NCBI GenBank assembly: GCA_964424545.1
Contig: CAYRJN010000145.1
Coordinates: forward strand, 1 to 9,861
DNA: 9,861 bases
DNA from: JAUVIB01 sp964424545
GTDB taxonomy: Bacteria; Calditrichota; Calditrichia; Calditrichales; Calditrichaceae
Direction of reading: 5' to 3'
The notes beneath the pieces were generated by a model, which was not told where the DNA came from, made no database searches, and saw only the letters and a list, made by a program, of their open reading frames with translations. The position numbers were made by a program, and so were the translations under genes. Positions 1 to 7,557 of the stretch are shown here, in pieces (positions within the stretch are counted from its first letter, which is position 1; each line of letters opens with the position of its first letter).

Positions 1-7
1 TTATTAA

Positions 8-3000
8 TCATCTATCTAACAAAAAAATCCACAAGAAACCCAGTAGAGCCAAATTTTTTATTACCACCCTTCCATGGCATTTTTTATACTTTTTACCGCT
101 TCCGCACGGACATGGTTCATTAGGCCCGATTTTCTTTTCAACCCTAATCGGTTGTTTTTTGCGTGAACGCTCTTTAGAAGCACGTTGGATATCCGTCTCT
201 CCGCCAGGAGCTTGCGCGGTATTAAAGCCCATATAATCGGCAGATTCGTGTATTAACTGCATTCTGCCCATACCAGCGCGCGCTTCGGTGCGATTGGTCG
301 GTTCAACCTGAATCTGAAACTTCCACAGCCAGTTTAACGTTTTCTCATTAATAGTATGAATCAATTTTTCAAACATAAAATAGGCTTCGCGTTTATACTC
401 AATTAAAGGATCTTTCTGCCCGTAAGCGCGCAGATGAATGCCCTCTTTCAACATATCCATTTCAAACAAATGATCTTTCCACTCTTCATCAATCACTTTA
501 AGAATAAAATAACGCTCCAAAAAGCTCATTTGTTCGCGGCCGATACGTTCCTCTTTAGCTTTGTAAATTTTTAGAGCGTCTTCTTTGATATATTCTTTCA
601 AATCATCAACGGTATATTTTCCGATTTCATCGGCAATAGAATGTACCGATACATTTATCGTACTGCCTAATTCGGCGTCCAAAGCTTCCAAATCCCATTC
701 ATCGCTGTGCATCCCAGGATCGATATGGTTATTAACAACCACGTCTATAAATTCTTCCAGGATACTATGGACTTCATCCAAAGTATCCTCTTGCAGCAAT
801 GCAACACGTCGACGGTCATAAATAATTTCCCGCTGCTGATTCATGACATCGTCGTACTCCAACAGTCGTTTACGGATGCCAAAATTTTGCAGTTCTACTT
901 TTTTCTGCGCTTTTTCAATAGACCGCGTTATCATAGGATGCGTAATGACCTCGCCCTCTTCCGCGCCGAGACGATTCATCACGCTGGCGATACGCTCACT
1001 ACCAAACAGGCGCATCAGATCGTCTTCTAAGGATAGATAAAATCGACTGCTGCCCGGATCGCCCTGACGTCCGGCGCGTCCGCGCAACTGACGGTCAATA
1101 CGCCGCGAATCGTGACGTTCCGTTCCGATAATATGCAATCCGCCTGGTATACCCCTCTCCGGATCGCCTGCATTAACAACGCCGGCGCCCAGTTTAATAT
1201 CCGTACCACGACCAGCCATATTAGTGGCGATGGTTACGGCGCCAGGCTCGCCCGCTCTTTCAACAATTTCCGCTTCTCGTTTATGCTGTTTCGCATTTAA
1301 TACTTCATGAGGTATTCCGCGTCGTTTTAACATACGGCTTAATGTTTCGGAAACATCTACCGTAGTCGTTCCTACCAATACGGGTCTGCCGAGGCTGCGA
1401 TTCAGTTCGATCTCCTTTATTACCGCATTATATTTTTCCCGTTTGGTACGATAAATTAAATCATCATAGTCTTTACGCGCGACAGGTTTATTTGTCGGAA
1501 TGACAACAACGTCTAATTTGTATATTTCCCAAAACTCACCCGCTTCGGTTTCTGCCGTACCCGTCATTCCGGCCAGTTTATCATACATACGAAAATAATT
1601 CTGCAGTGTAATGGTAGCAAGCGTCTGTGTTTCCCGCTCGATCTTCACATTTTCCTTCGCTTCAATAGCTTGATGCAAACCGTCGCTGTATCGCCTTCCG
1701 TGCATTATACGACCGGTGAACTCATCCACAATCATAACTTTGCCGTCTTGAATCACATATTCCTGATCTTTCTCATAAAGAGAGTAAGCCCTTAATAGCT
1801 GTGATATATTCTGTAATTGTTCGCTGCGTTGATCGTAAAGCGCGTGCAGCTCCTCTTTTTTAATTAACCTTTCTTCATAACTTAAATTTTCATCGCCTTC
1901 TATTTTTGCAATTTCGTCGCCAAGATCGGGAAGCAAAAACATTTCGGGATCATTGGGATTCAGACTTTCGCGTCCTTTTTCCGTTAAATCAATTACATGA
2001 TTTTTTTCTTCGACAATATAATACAAATCACCGAAATAATCCTCGTCGGAAGTTTTATTTTGTCCTTTATCGCGCAAATAATCGTTCTCAACGCTCTGTA
2101 CCAATTTTTTAATAGCCGGGTCCTGGTAAAGTTTTGCTAATCGTCTGTTTTTAGGAACACCTTTTTCAGCAATTAATAATTTCATACCACCTGCGGAATT
2201 TTTGCCTTCTTTAATTAACGCCTCGCCTTCCTGTACCATCTTATTAACCAAACTGTTTTGCAAACGCACCAATTTTTCCACCAAAGGCTTCATCTCTTTA
2301 TATTTATGCGTAGAAACGCTTACCGGCCCGCTAATGATCAAAGGCGTCCTCGCCTCATCAATAAGCACACTGTCAACTTCGTCCACAATAGCGTAATGAT
2401 GACCGCGAATCTGGACAATATCCTCTTTTGAACCGGCCATATTATCGCGCAAATAATCGAAACCGAATTCATTATTGGTTCCATAAGTTATATCGCAATT
2501 ATAAGCGTCGCGTCGCTGCGCAGGGCTCATATTATTTAAAATAACGCCGACCGTCAATCCGAGATATTTATACACTTCTCCCATCCATTGCGAGTCGCGT
2601 TCGGCAAGATAATCATTAACCGTAACCAAATGAGCGCCTTTGCCTTCCAATGCATTAAGGTATAGCGGTAAAGTTGCAACCAAAGTTTTTCCTTCGCCGG
2701 TGGCCATCTCGGCAATTTTACCCTGATGCAATACCACCCCGCCGATAAGCTGAACGTCGTAAGGTACCATATTCCAGGTTACGTCACGGCCCACCACTTT
2801 CCACGTTTTTCCCTGTAGTCGTTTACAAGCCTGTTTTACAGCGGCAAACGCTTCAGGTAAAATATCGTCAACGGTTTCGCCGTCTTCCAACCGTTTTTTA
2901 AACTCATCGGTTTTTGCCTTGACTTCATCGTCGGATAACGAGTCAAATTCTTTGTCGAATTCATTGGTCGCCTCTATAAGAGGCATTATCTTTTTTATGT

Positions 3001-3049
3001 CACGATCGTGCTTCGTTCCAAATACTTTTTTTACAATTTTACTTATCAT
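8..3049 (-). CDS. secA: SecA, preprotein translocase motor ATPase
   Basis: This is the ATPase that drives unfolded preproteins through the SecYEG channel, working at the inner face of the cytoplasmic membrane. Numbered from the ATG at 3049 (1013 residues): Walker A GEGKT 118-122, Walker B DEVD 223-226, the YLRDNM motif near 199-204, MTGTAE near 495-500, TNMAGRGTDI 609-618 and the arginine-rich QLRGRAGRQGDPGSSRFYLS segment 654-673. The C-terminal zinc motif CPCGSGKKYKKCHG has ligands C980, C982, C991 and H992 and serves SecB or lipid binding in known SecA proteins. It is about 110 residues longer than E. coli SecA (901). The excess lies mainly near 260-345 and resembles the insertion in Bacteroidetes-type SecA. 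A TTG 12 bases further upstream is also in frame, but the ATG has a Shine-Dalgarno at proper spacing. The gene follows the phosphoesterase gene by 12 bases. About 20 hydrophobic residues follow the zinc motif, which is unusual. Confidence 0.98.
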   Translation of the reverse strand: MISKIVKKVFGTKHDRDIKKIMPLIEATNEFDKEFDSLSDDEVKAKTDEFKKRLEDGETVDDILPEAFAAVKQACKRLQGKTWKVVGRDVTWNMVPYDVQLIGGVVLHQGKIAEMATGEGKTLVATLPLYLNALEGKGAHLVTVNDYLAERDSQWMGEVYKYLGLTVGVILNNMSPAQRRDAYNCDITYGTNNEFGFDYLRDNMAGSKEDIVQIRGHHYAIVDEVDSVLIDEARTPLIISGPVSVSTHKYKEMKPLVEKLVRLQNSLVNKMVQEGEALIKEGKNSAGGMKLLIAEKGVPKNRRLAKLYQDPAIKKLVQSVENDYLRDKGQNKTSDEDYFGDLYYIVEEKNHVIDLTEKGRESLNPNDPEMFLLPDLGDEIAKIEGDENLSYEERLIKKEELHALYDQRSEQLQNISQLLRAYSLYEKDQEYVIQDGKVMIVDEFTGRIMHGRRYSDGLHQAIEAKENVKIERETQTLATITLQNYFRMYDKLAGMTGTAETEAGEFWEIYKLDVVVIPTNKPVARKDYDDLIYRTKREKYNAVIKEIELNRSLGRPVLVGTTTVDVSETLSRMLKRRGIPHEVLNAKQHKREAEIVERAGEPGAVTIATNMAGRGTDIKLGAGVVNAGDPERGIPGGLHIIGTERHDSRRIDRQLRGRAGRQGDPGSSRFYLSLEDDLMRLFGSERIASVMNRLGAEEGEVITHPMITRSIEKAQKKVELQNFGIRKRLLEYDDVMNQQREIIYDRRRVALLQEDTLDEVHSILEEFIDVVVNNHIDPGMHSDEWDLEALDAELGSTINVSVHSIADEIGKYTVDDLKEYIKEDALKIYKAKEERIGREQMSFLERYFILKVIDEEWKDHLFEMDMLKEGIHLRAYGQKDPLIEYKREAYFMFEKLIHTINEKTLNWLWKFQIQVEPTNRTEARAGMGRMQLIHESADYMGFNTAQAPGGETDIQRASKERSRKKQPIRVEKKIGPNEPCPCGSGKKYKKCHGRVVIKNLALLGFLWIFLLDR

Positions 3050-3054
3050 TTCAA

Positions 3055-3059
3055 TCCTC
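3055..3059 (-). promoter_or_regulatory. secA ribosome binding site (decides start)
   Basis: GAGGA lies 5 bases before the ATG at 3049. The alternative in-frame TTG at 3061 would overlap this motif and sits directly behind the preceding stop codon with no ribosome site of its own, so the ATG is preferred. Confidence 0.75.
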
Positions 3060-3061
3060 AA

Positions 3062-3778
3062 TTAATACCCGTTTATCAACCTTTCCGCCAAAAATGGCGG
3101 CAAGCCGCTTCTTATTATTTTTTCACCAGTACCCTTTATATCGTAATTTAAACGAACAAACTCAATATTTTGTTCAATTGTATCATAAATGCAAAAACAT
3201 AAACGATTATCGCCGTCTCTCGGCTGTCCGACGCTACCGACATTCACAAGATACTTTTTGTTATTCGCAAAAGTGTAACAATTAGAATAATTGCCTTTTT
3301 CCGCATCTGGATAAATCATCGGCGAGTGTGTATGCCCGATAAAACAAACTTTTTCATTGAAACTATTTAATTCTTCTTTTGCCGTAATATCCGAAAAAAC
3401 ATAGGTCCATCTCTCAGGGTTCTTTGGAGAGGCATGAACAAAAAACAAATCCTGATCTTTATAAATATATGGTAAATTTTCTAAATAGTTTCGATTTTCT
3501 TCCTTTAATTTTTTACCCGTCCAGATTATTGCATTGCGAGCATTCAGATTAAATCGGCTGATATCAAGCGCGCCGCTTGCTGCGGCATCATGGTTGCCGA
3601 GAACAATTGATTTACAACGATTTCTTACTATTTCCACACATTCATTCGGATTCGGCCCGTAACCGACAATATCCCCAAGACAATAAACCGTATCAATTTT
3701 TTCCTTATCAATATAAGAAAACGTTTCCCGCAATGCTTCCAGATTTCCATGTATGTCAGAAATAATTGCAATTATCAT
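3062..3778 (-). CDS. Calcineurin-like metallophosphoesterase, YfcE/MJ0936-like
   Basis: A 238-residue cytoplasmic protein with all the metal-binding signatures of the calcineurin-like phosphoesterase fold: D8-x-H10 (SDIHGN), GD at 35-36 (GDIVGYGPNP), GNHD 61-64, H115 in FVHAS, and GHTH 148-151. These residues normally hold two divalent metals that hydrolyse phosphomonoesters or phosphodiesters. The substrate cannot be told from sequence; family members act on model phosphodiesters, and their physiological targets are mostly unknown. There is no signal peptide or membrane segment. The start is fixed because the first beta strand begins at residue 2, although no Shine-Dalgarno is visible before the ATG. 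It stops 12 bases before secA, so the two are probably co-transcribed, but a link to secretion is only contextual. It is preceded by a gap of about 130 bases containing palindromes. Confidence 0.9.
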   Translation of the reverse strand: MIIAIISDIHGNLEALRETFSYIDKEKIDTVYCLGDIVGYGPNPNECVEIVRNRCKSIVLGNHDAAASGALDISRFNLNARNAIIWTGKKLKEENRNYLENLPYIYKDQDLFFVHASPKNPERWTYVFSDITAKEELNSFNEKVCFIGHTHSPMIYPDAEKGNYSNCYTFANNKKYLVNVGSVGQPRDGDNRLCFCIYDTIEQNIEFVRLNYDIKGTGEKIIRSGLPPFLAERLINGY

Positions 3779-3862
3779 TTAAAACGTTTATCTATTTATA
3801 GGTTTAATCGGTTTTGCAGGGAATCGAAAACTAATTGCCGGCATAGTTAATTAAATGCTATA

Positions 3863-3876
3863 AATGCCATGGCATT
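3863..3876. promoter_or_regulatory. Perfect 14-base palindrome, possible operator or weak hairpin
   Basis: AATGCCATGGCATT is identical to its reverse complement. It lies in the gap between nusB and the phosphoesterase gene, about 85 bases before the latter's start. The same gap also holds TGCCGGCA (3837-3844), TTAATTAA (3848-3855) and GAATTC (3880-3885). As RNA it could form a 5-bp stem with a CATG loop, but no clean U-run follows, so a terminator role is weak. A protein-binding site is equally possible. No consensus promoter could be assigned in this gap; the closest -10-like element on the minus strand is TATAAA about 20 bases before the phosphoesterase ATG. Confidence 0.3.
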
Positions 3877-3906
3877 CGAGAATTCTTTTCAAAAGCCGGA
3901 TAACAT

Positions 3907-4422
3907 TTATTCATTTTTTTCTTTGTTATTCTTTTTATTTATGCGTTTCTTTTTATATTGACTTTTTTTATCGGAGCTGATAACTTTTGATATCAGACCG
4001 CGGCCACTTTTTTTCAAACGATTGCTTCGTTTCATATCCTTTAAAACTGAATCCAAAATCCCGTTTATAAACCTTCCGCTTCTCGAAGTGCTGTACTTTT
4101 TACTAATTTCAATAATTTCGTTGATCGTCACTTCCGGAGGGATATCTTCAAAACATAAAAACTCGCATAATGCCATACGCATAAGAATAACATCCATCAC
4201 AGCGACGCGATTGAAATCCCAATTGATTAATTTTTTTTTAATTTCTTCATCAAGAATATCAATTTTTTCGATATATTCGCTAATCATTTCCTTCGCAAAA
4301 GGAGTAGCCTTTTCGCCATAGCTCTCTTCTACCAAAGATAATTCATCCATCCAAGGAATCGGATTATATTCCAGCGCATATAAAACTTTTAAAATATATT
4401 CCCGCTCTTTTCTTCTGTTCAT
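3907..4422 (-). CDS. nusB: Transcription antitermination factor NusB, with extended basic C-terminus
   Basis: NusB pairs with NusE (ribosomal protein S10) and binds boxA RNA to let RNA polymerase read through rRNA operons. The 171-residue product has the conserved N-terminal RNA-binding helix (RRKEREYILKVLYALE, residues 3-18). The family core is also present: W68, the RVAVMDVILMRMALCEFL helix (72-89), then IPPEVTINEIIEISKKYS (94-111) and GRFINGILDSVLK (116-128). E. coli NusB is 139 residues and normally ends near here. This protein adds about 40 residues, 131-171, very rich in Lys, Arg and Asn and probably disordered. The ATG lies 3 bases after the dehydrogenase stop with no clear Shine-Dalgarno, which suggests translational coupling. 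Finding it between fatty-acyl metabolism genes and secA is not its common neighbourhood with ribH or folD. Confidence 0.93.
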   Translation of the reverse strand: MNRRKEREYILKVLYALEYNPIPWMDELSLVEESYGEKATPFAKEMISEYIEKIDILDEEIKKKLINWDFNRVAVMDVILMRMALCEFLCFEDIPPEVTINEIIEISKKYSTSRSGRFINGILDSVLKDMKRSNRLKKSGRGLISKVISSDKKSQYKKKRINKKNNKEKNE

Positions 4423-4425
4423 AAG

Positions 4426-5268
4426 CTAATTATATTTATAGAACCCTTCTTTTGTTTTGCGCCCCAATTTTCCCGCCGATACCATTTTTTTCAACAAAGG
4501 ACAGGGTCGATATTTTGGATCACCCAATCCGTTATATAATACTTCCATAATACTTAAACATACATCAAGCCCGATAAAATCAGCCAGCGCCAACGGACCC
4601 ATAGGATGGTTCATGCCAAGATGCATTACCGTGTCAATAGAATTTTCATCCGCCACGCCTTCCATTAAGCAAAAAATAGCTTCGTTTATCATCGGCATTA
4701 AAATTCGATTTGAAATAAATCCGGGATAATCATTTACTTCAACAGGCGTTTTACCCAGGCTCTCAGACAATTTCCGTACAAAAGCGTACGTTTCATTCGA
4801 TGTATCATAGCCACGGATTATTTCAACCAGTTTCATTATAGGCACGGGATTCATAAAATGCATTCCAATGACTTTTTGCGGGCGAGACGTCTTTACCGCC
4901 AATTCGGTTATCGAAATAGAAGATGTATTCGATGCAAACACGGTTTGCTGCGAACAAATTTTATCTAACGCCGTAAATATCGATTCTTTTATTTCCATTT
5001 TTTCATTTACCGCTTCTATTACCAAATCAGAATCGACACAGGCGGATAAAGATTCGGCGCTGTTAATTCGCTTTAATGCTTCATCCGCTTTTTGTTGCGT
5101 AATGATTTCTTTTTTCACTTGTCTTGCAAGATTTTTTTCAATAGTCTTTATGGCATTTTCGAGAATCCCCCTATTAATGTCAATAAGATTGACATCATAA
5201 TTATTTAGGGCAAATGTATGCGCAATGCCGTTACCCATTGTTCCTGCGCCGATAACGCTAATTTTCAT
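4426..5268 (-). CDS. hbd: 3-hydroxybutyryl-CoA dehydrogenase
   Basis: This enzyme interconverts acetoacetyl-CoA and 3-hydroxybutyryl-CoA using a nicotinamide cofactor in the cytoplasm. The 280-residue length is normal for the monofunctional bacterial enzyme. The N-terminal Rossmann domain starts with GAGTMG (7-12). Acidic D30 at the end of the second strand (LIDIN) favours NAD(H) over NADP(H). The catalytic set is complete: S116 in NTSS, H137 in GMHFMNP, E149 in VEII, and N187 in the FISNRIL helix. The C-terminal domain contains NHPMGPLALADFIGLD (220-235) and ends GRKTKEGFYKYN, and it closely resembles clostridial Hbd. Its ATG overlaps the thiolase stop as ATGA, and a G-rich stretch (5272-5277) stands 3 bases before the start, so the two are translationally coupled. 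Together they convert acetyl-CoA to 3-hydroxybutyryl-CoA or the reverse. Crotonase and acyl-CoA dehydrogenase genes are not in this window, so the direction of flux is open. Confidence 0.95.
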   Translation of the reverse strand: MKISVIGAGTMGNGIAHTFALNNYDVNLIDINRGILENAIKTIEKNLARQVKKEIITQQKADEALKRINSAESLSACVDSDLVIEAVNEKMEIKESIFTALDKICSQQTVFASNTSSISITELAVKTSRPQKVIGMHFMNPVPIMKLVEIIRGYDTSNETYAFVRKLSESLGKTPVEVNDYPGFISNRILMPMINEAIFCLMEGVADENSIDTVMHLGMNHPMGPLALADFIGLDVCLSIMEVLYNGLGDPKYRPCPLLKKMVSAGKLGRKTKEGFYKYN

Positions 5269-6464
5269 ACACCCCCCGAAACCTTCTCAACGATTAACGT
5301 TGATGCCTCACCGCCGCCGATACACAAGGAAGCTAGTCCGCGTTTTAGATCACTTTTCTTCATTTCATGTAGCAACGTCGTTAAAATCCGAGCTCCGCTT
5401 GCTCCTATCGGATGTCCGAGGGCAACAGCGCCGCCGTTTACATTTACTCTCTCGCTTGTTAAGCCGAGCAGACGATTGTTAATAATAGAAACAACTGCAA
5501 AGGCTTCGTTTATTTCAAACAGATCTATATCATTTATAGATAGGTCGGCCTTTGATAAGGCTTTTTTTACGGCATCAGCCGGCGCGGTAGTGAAATATTC
5601 GGGCGCTTTTGCCGCAGAAGCCTGAGAAATAATTTTTACCATCGCTTTCAATCCTAAGATTTTAGCTTTTTCTTCGCTCATTAACAAAACCGCTGCCGCG
5701 CCGTCATTTATGGAAGACGCATTTGCCGCCGTCACACTTCCATCTTTATCAAAAGCAGGCCTTAATTTACGCAACTTGTCAAATTTAACTTTATACGGTT
5801 CTTCATCAGTATCAAATTTAAGAGTATCGCCTTTGCGCTTCGGTATGCTTACCGCAACTATTTCATCTTCAAAACGGCCGTTTTCGATTGCTTCCTGAGC
5901 GCGTTTGTAACTCATTTCAGCATAACTATCCTGATCTTCCCGCGTGATATCGCATTCCCGCGCACATAATTCCGCAGCGTTACCCATATGAAAATCATTA
6001 TAAACATCCCATAAACCGTCTTTTACCATTCCATCAATTAGCGTTTTATTGCCCATCTTCATTCCGAATCTCGCACCCTCAAGATAATATGGCACTTGCG
6101 ACATATTTTCCATACCGCCTGCCATTATTATATCCGCATCGCCTGCCATTATTGCTTGCGCGGCGAGCATGACGGATTTTAATCCGGAACCGCATACTTT
6201 ATTTATTGTCATACATTGAACAGTGTTGGGCAGTCCGGCTCCAAGAGCCGCTTGTCTGGCCGGAGCCTGCCCTTCGTTTGCTGGCAGGACATTACCCATA
6301 ATAACTTCATCCACTATTTCCGGTTTGATTTTGCTACGTTCTATCAGCGCTTTTATAACTATACTACCGAGTTTAGGAGCCGATATATCTTTCAAAGAGC
6401 CGTTAAAACTGCCGATTGGCGTTCTTGCGGCATCAACGATAACAACATTTCTTAACGAAGCCAT
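5265..6464 (-). CDS. atoB: Acetyl-CoA C-acetyltransferase (thiolase)
   Basis: A 399-residue thiolase II that condenses two acetyl-CoA to acetoacetyl-CoA or runs the reverse cleavage. Both halves of the thiolase fold are present. The acyl-accepting cysteine is C91 in NKVCGSG (88-94). NEAFA is at 319-323, H351 in GGAVALGHPIGASGAR, and the second catalytic cysteine C381 in CIGGGEA. The length and these motifs match short-chain biosynthetic-type thiolases (AtoB/ThlA/PhaA), but a longer-chain FadA-like preference cannot be excluded. The ATG has a strong Shine-Dalgarno, GGGAGG at 6471-6476, six bases upstream. It is the first gene of the run leading to secA and overlaps the next gene by four bases. 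There is a gap of about 100 bases in front, with a dyad that may be a control site. Confidence 0.95.
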   Translation of the reverse strand: MASLRNVVIVDAARTPIGSFNGSLKDISAPKLGSIVIKALIERSKIKPEIVDEVIMGNVLPANEGQAPARQAALGAGLPNTVQCMTINKVCGSGLKSVMLAAQAIMAGDADIIMAGGMENMSQVPYYLEGARFGMKMGNKTLIDGMVKDGLWDVYNDFHMGNAAELCARECDITREDQDSYAEMSYKRAQEAIENGRFEDEIVAVSIPKRKGDTLKFDTDEEPYKVKFDKLRKLRPAFDKDGSVTAANASSINDGAAAVLLMSEEKAKILGLKAMVKIISQASAAKAPEYFTTAPADAVKKALSKADLSINDIDLFEINEAFAVVSIINNRLLGLTSERVNVNGGAVALGHPIGASGARILTTLLHEMKKSDLKRGLASLCIGGGEASTLIVEKVSGGV

Positions 6465-6546
6465 ACCACGCCTCCCGATTTGTATTATGCAAAATTAAAA
6501 TTTACCCATATTTTATATATTAAGCAAGAATGAAAAAAACCTTTAA

Positions 6547-6563
6547 TTATCAGCTGCTAATAA
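6547..6563. promoter_or_regulatory. Dyad-symmetric site before thiolase operon
   Basis: On the minus strand this reads TTATTAGCAGCTGATAA, two 8-base arms around one central base with a single T/G mismatch. It begins 3 bases after the phoH stop and lies about 80 bases before the thiolase start, which suits an operator for an operon regulator. An alternative is a weak phoH terminator: the RNA could form a 7-bp stem with a CAG loop, and a run of seven Ts follows about 7 bases later. The two readings cannot be separated here. The rest of the gap, 6465-6546, is AT-rich and contains no convincing promoter. Confidence 0.35.
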
Positions 6564-6566
6564 ACG

Positions 6567-7535
6567 TCATCTTATTTTTTTGGTTGAATATTTATCATAA
6601 GCATCGATTATTTCTTTTACCAATTCATGTCGCACAACATCTTCTTTTTTCATTTCGATAAAGGCAATTCCTTTAATTTTCTTTAATATTTTGATGCTGC
6701 TTAATAAGCCGGAATCGTTTCTATCGGAAAGATCTATTTGCGTAATATCGCCTGTGATTACTGATTTTGTATTACGTCCCAAACGCGTTAAAAACATTTT
6801 CATTTGCATAAATGTGCTGTTTTGCGCTTCGTCTAGAATTACAAAAGCATTATTTAGCGTTCTGCCACGCATAAATGCAAGTGGAACAACTTCAATAATT
6901 TCCTTTTCAATATATTTAATTAGCGTTTCTTTGGGCAGCATATCTTCTAAAGCATCGTATAACGGTTTTAAATACGGATCAACCTTCTCCTTAAAGTCTC
7001 CGGGCAGAAAGCCCAAACTTTCGCCTGCTTCAACTGCCGGTCTTGACAATATAATTTTATTAATTTTTCCCGATTCAAGATATTCTACCGCTTGAGCTAC
7101 CGATAGATAGGTTTTGCCCGTACCCGCCGGACCGATAACAAATAAAATATCATTTTTTTCCAAAGCTTTTATAAGCCTTATTTGTCCCTCAGATTTGGGA
7201 TATATATATTTTCCGTTTTTCATTGCGATAAATATGTCAGTTGGAGAATAGGAAGATATACCGTTACCGTTGGTTAATTGCAGAATGATTTTAAGATCAT
7301 CCAAGGTTATTTTACTTTCTGAAGCATATAGGAGAGATAATTCTTCTAAAACATCTTTTGATATTTGGACGGCGCTTTCATTACCGAGAATTTTTAATTC
7401 ACGATTTTCCAAAATCAATCGAACATCATATTTTTGTTCTATAATTTTTAAAAATCGATCATGTATTCCCAATATGGCGCGGATATTGTCCGTTTCTTTA
7501 AATTTGTATTTAAATTCTGTAATTACGTTTTTCAC
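6567..7535 (-). CDS. phoH: PhoH-family ATPase (YbeZ-like)
   Basis: A cytoplasmic P-loop ATPase of the PhoH/YbeZ family, associated in other bacteria with RNA handling, ribosome maturation and stress. With the GTG start at 7535 it has 322 residues, close to the usual 320-350. The N-terminal third resembles the small RNA-binding-like domain of YbeZ. The ATPase domain has Walker A GPAGTGKT at 135-142, SRPAVEAGESLGFLPGD at about 164-180, Walker B ILDEAQN at 233-239, and a TGDITQIDL sensor segment near 261-269. There is no good ATG at the 5' end. An in-frame TTG at 7559 falls inside the U-tract of the upstream terminator and is unlikely; GTG 7535 has AGGGA 11 bases upstream, which is long but possible. 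In many bacteria ybeY follows directly. Here the next gene is a thiolase, so the usual partner is absent. Confidence 0.92.
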   Translation of the reverse strand: MKNVITEFKYKFKETDNIRAILGIHDRFLKIIEQKYDVRLILENRELKILGNESAVQISKDVLEELSLLYASESKITLDDLKIILQLTNGNGISSYSPTDIFIAMKNGKYIYPKSEGQIRLIKALEKNDILFVIGPAGTGKTYLSVAQAVEYLESGKINKIILSRPAVEAGESLGFLPGDFKEKVDPYLKPLYDALEDMLPKETLIKYIEKEIIEVVPLAFMRGRTLNNAFVILDEAQNSTFMQMKMFLTRLGRNTKSVITGDITQIDLSDRNDSGLLSSIKILKKIKGIAFIEMKKEDVVRHELVKEIIDAYDKYSTKKIR

Positions 7536-7557
7536 GTTTCGGTTATTCCCTATAAAC

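Noticed and set aside
11..60. Possible terminator after the SecA zinc motif
   Set aside because: A- and T-runs flank the region, but the inner bases pair only through weak wobble pairs, so no convincing hairpin forms.
3050..3061. TTG start four codons before the secA ATG
   Set aside because: It overlaps the ribosome site that serves the ATG and has none itself; SecA homologues start close to the ATG position.
5218..5625. Plus-strand open frame of about 135 codons
   Set aside because: It lies antisense across the junction of the thiolase and dehydrogenase genes, has no ribosome site or recognisable domain, and is explained by codon bias of the opposite strand.
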